This document shows, one piece after another, positions 49,579 through 49,846 of a stretch of 49,846 nt of DNA. Each line of letters starts with the position of its first letter. Positions within the stretch are counted from its first letter, which is position 1. The position numbers were made by a program, and so were the translations under genes. The stretch spans positions 1 through 49,846 of the forward strand of contig NZ_JARZAJ010000047.1 in assembly GCF_029892105.1 (NCBI RefSeq), read 5' to 3'. The stretch comes from Kitasatospora sp. GP82. GTDB taxonomy: Bacteria > Actinomycetota > Actinomycetes > Streptomycetales > Streptomycetaceae. The notes under the pieces are model-generated. The model was given only the letters and a program-made list of their open reading frames with translations, made no database searches and was not told where the DNA came from.

Positions 49579-49746
49579 CTCCTGATCAGGCAGCGCGCCA
49601 GGTTGAACCCTGAAGACGTGGGCCTGCCGCCCAGGAAGCAGGGGCGTGGCCGACAGGCTGACGGCCTGAGCCAGGCCGACGTCGCCGCGCTGATGAACCC
49701 GGCTCCCCGCCAGTACCCACGCCTGGAGCGCTCAGACCGCGTTTGA
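49579..49746 (+). pseudogene. N-terminal remnant of an XRE/MmyB-type regulator
   Basis: Directly after a TAA the frame reads LLIRQRARLNPEDVGLPP, then RKQGRGRQADGLSQADVAAL and MNPAPRQYPRLERSDRV before a TGA. The VGLP, GRG, GLSQ and LER landmarks are those of the MmyB-type helix-turn-helix. No start codon with a ribosome site precedes it and the rest of the gene is missing. The break lies near the presumed end of the IS5-type element. Confidence 0.55.
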
Positions 49747-49788
49747 GATCAGCCGTGTCCCGCTGCTGAGGCCTTCGTTGAGCTCACC

Positions 49789-49846
49789 GTGAGCGGTGCT
49801 GGGGGCGGGTATCCATCTGATCTGTCGGATGAGCAGTGGGCGCTGG
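49789..49846 (+). CDS. Start of an IS5-family transposase, cut by the window edge
   Basis: From GTG 49789 the frame reads VSGAGGGYPSDLSDEQWAL and runs off the window. YPSDLSDxQWAL is the characteristic N-terminus of actinobacterial IS5-type (ISL2/IS1373-like) transposases. The IS end probably lies shortly upstream, near 49747, where the truncated regulator stops. Confidence 0.7.
   Translation, partial: MSGAGGGYPSDLSDEQWAL

Noticed and set aside
49529..49585. 18-residue peptide MSGQDVINQTNTTKLSNS
   Set aside because: A purine-rich stretch precedes the ATG, but the peptide is very short, AT-rich and overlaps a degenerate regulator; it cannot be separated from chance.

Overview
The window is GC-rich actinobacterial DNA, almost certainly from Streptomyces or a close relative. 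The signs are strong GC3 codon bias, many GTG starts, ATGA/GTGA start-stop overlaps, a WhiB-like regulator, and SpdB-like and Kor-like plasmid functions, P450s and a terpene cyclase of Streptomyces type. No rRNA, tRNA or CRISPR array was found. Mobile-element remnants sit at both ends and in the middle, so this is accessory DNA: an integrative or plasmid-derived conjugative region joined to a terpenoid biosynthetic island.

Layout. (1) 1-8.5 kb: an IS tail, small proteins, a CoiA-like nuclease protein, a large helix-turn-helix/zinc-ribbon protein on the minus strand, and an XRE/TPR regulator whose promoter holds four GTGACA/TGTCAC hexamers at exact 13-bp steps. (2) 8.6-10.5 kb: a Kor-like GntR/UTRA regulator diverges from a three-gene operon of unknown small proteins. 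Between them lie repeated operator sites and three consecutive hairpins that all present the same GTCGTAG loop. (3) 10.5-23.5 kb: a structured untranslated stretch with an rrn-spacer-like TTGAGAACT element, then about twenty plus-strand genes: tiny proteins, a WhiB-like protein, a DUF2637/SpdB-like membrane protein with 27 GGGTAC/GTACCC hexamers inside its gene, several small membrane proteins, a HAD-like phosphatase and unknown proteins. This resembles the spread/transfer part of a Streptomyces conjugative element, but no FtsK/TraB translocase and no intact integrase is present in the window.

(4) 23.5-28.9 kb: a mobile-element scar. An IS630-type element carrying a passenger gene has split one of two tandem paralogous genes; removing the element and one TA restores the reading frame exactly. 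Next to it are a DUF6262-type protein, a tyrosine recombinase decayed by a stop, a frameshift and an apparent core deletion, and an IS110-type transposase tail. (5) 28.8-37.2 kb: small, mostly unrecognised proteins, including zinc-ribbon proteins, a P-loop kinase-like protein and two diverged paralogs. At least three genes here are broken by single-base frameshifts.

(6) 37.6-45.5 kb: a compact terpenoid cluster. It contains a CYP157-like P450 whose K-helix lacks the ExxR arginine, a class I terpene synthase, a conventional P450, an epoxide hydrolase, an MmyB-like regulator and a shortened third P450. An 11-bp motif, ATCGAACAGTC, occurs upstream of both the terpene synthase and the epoxide hydrolase, which suggests a shared regulator. 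(7) 45.6-49.8 kb: a second helix-turn-helix protein, a fabG-type reductase with its catalytic middle deleted, an IclR regulator, and a truncated XRE gene next to the start of an IS5-type transposase that runs off the window.
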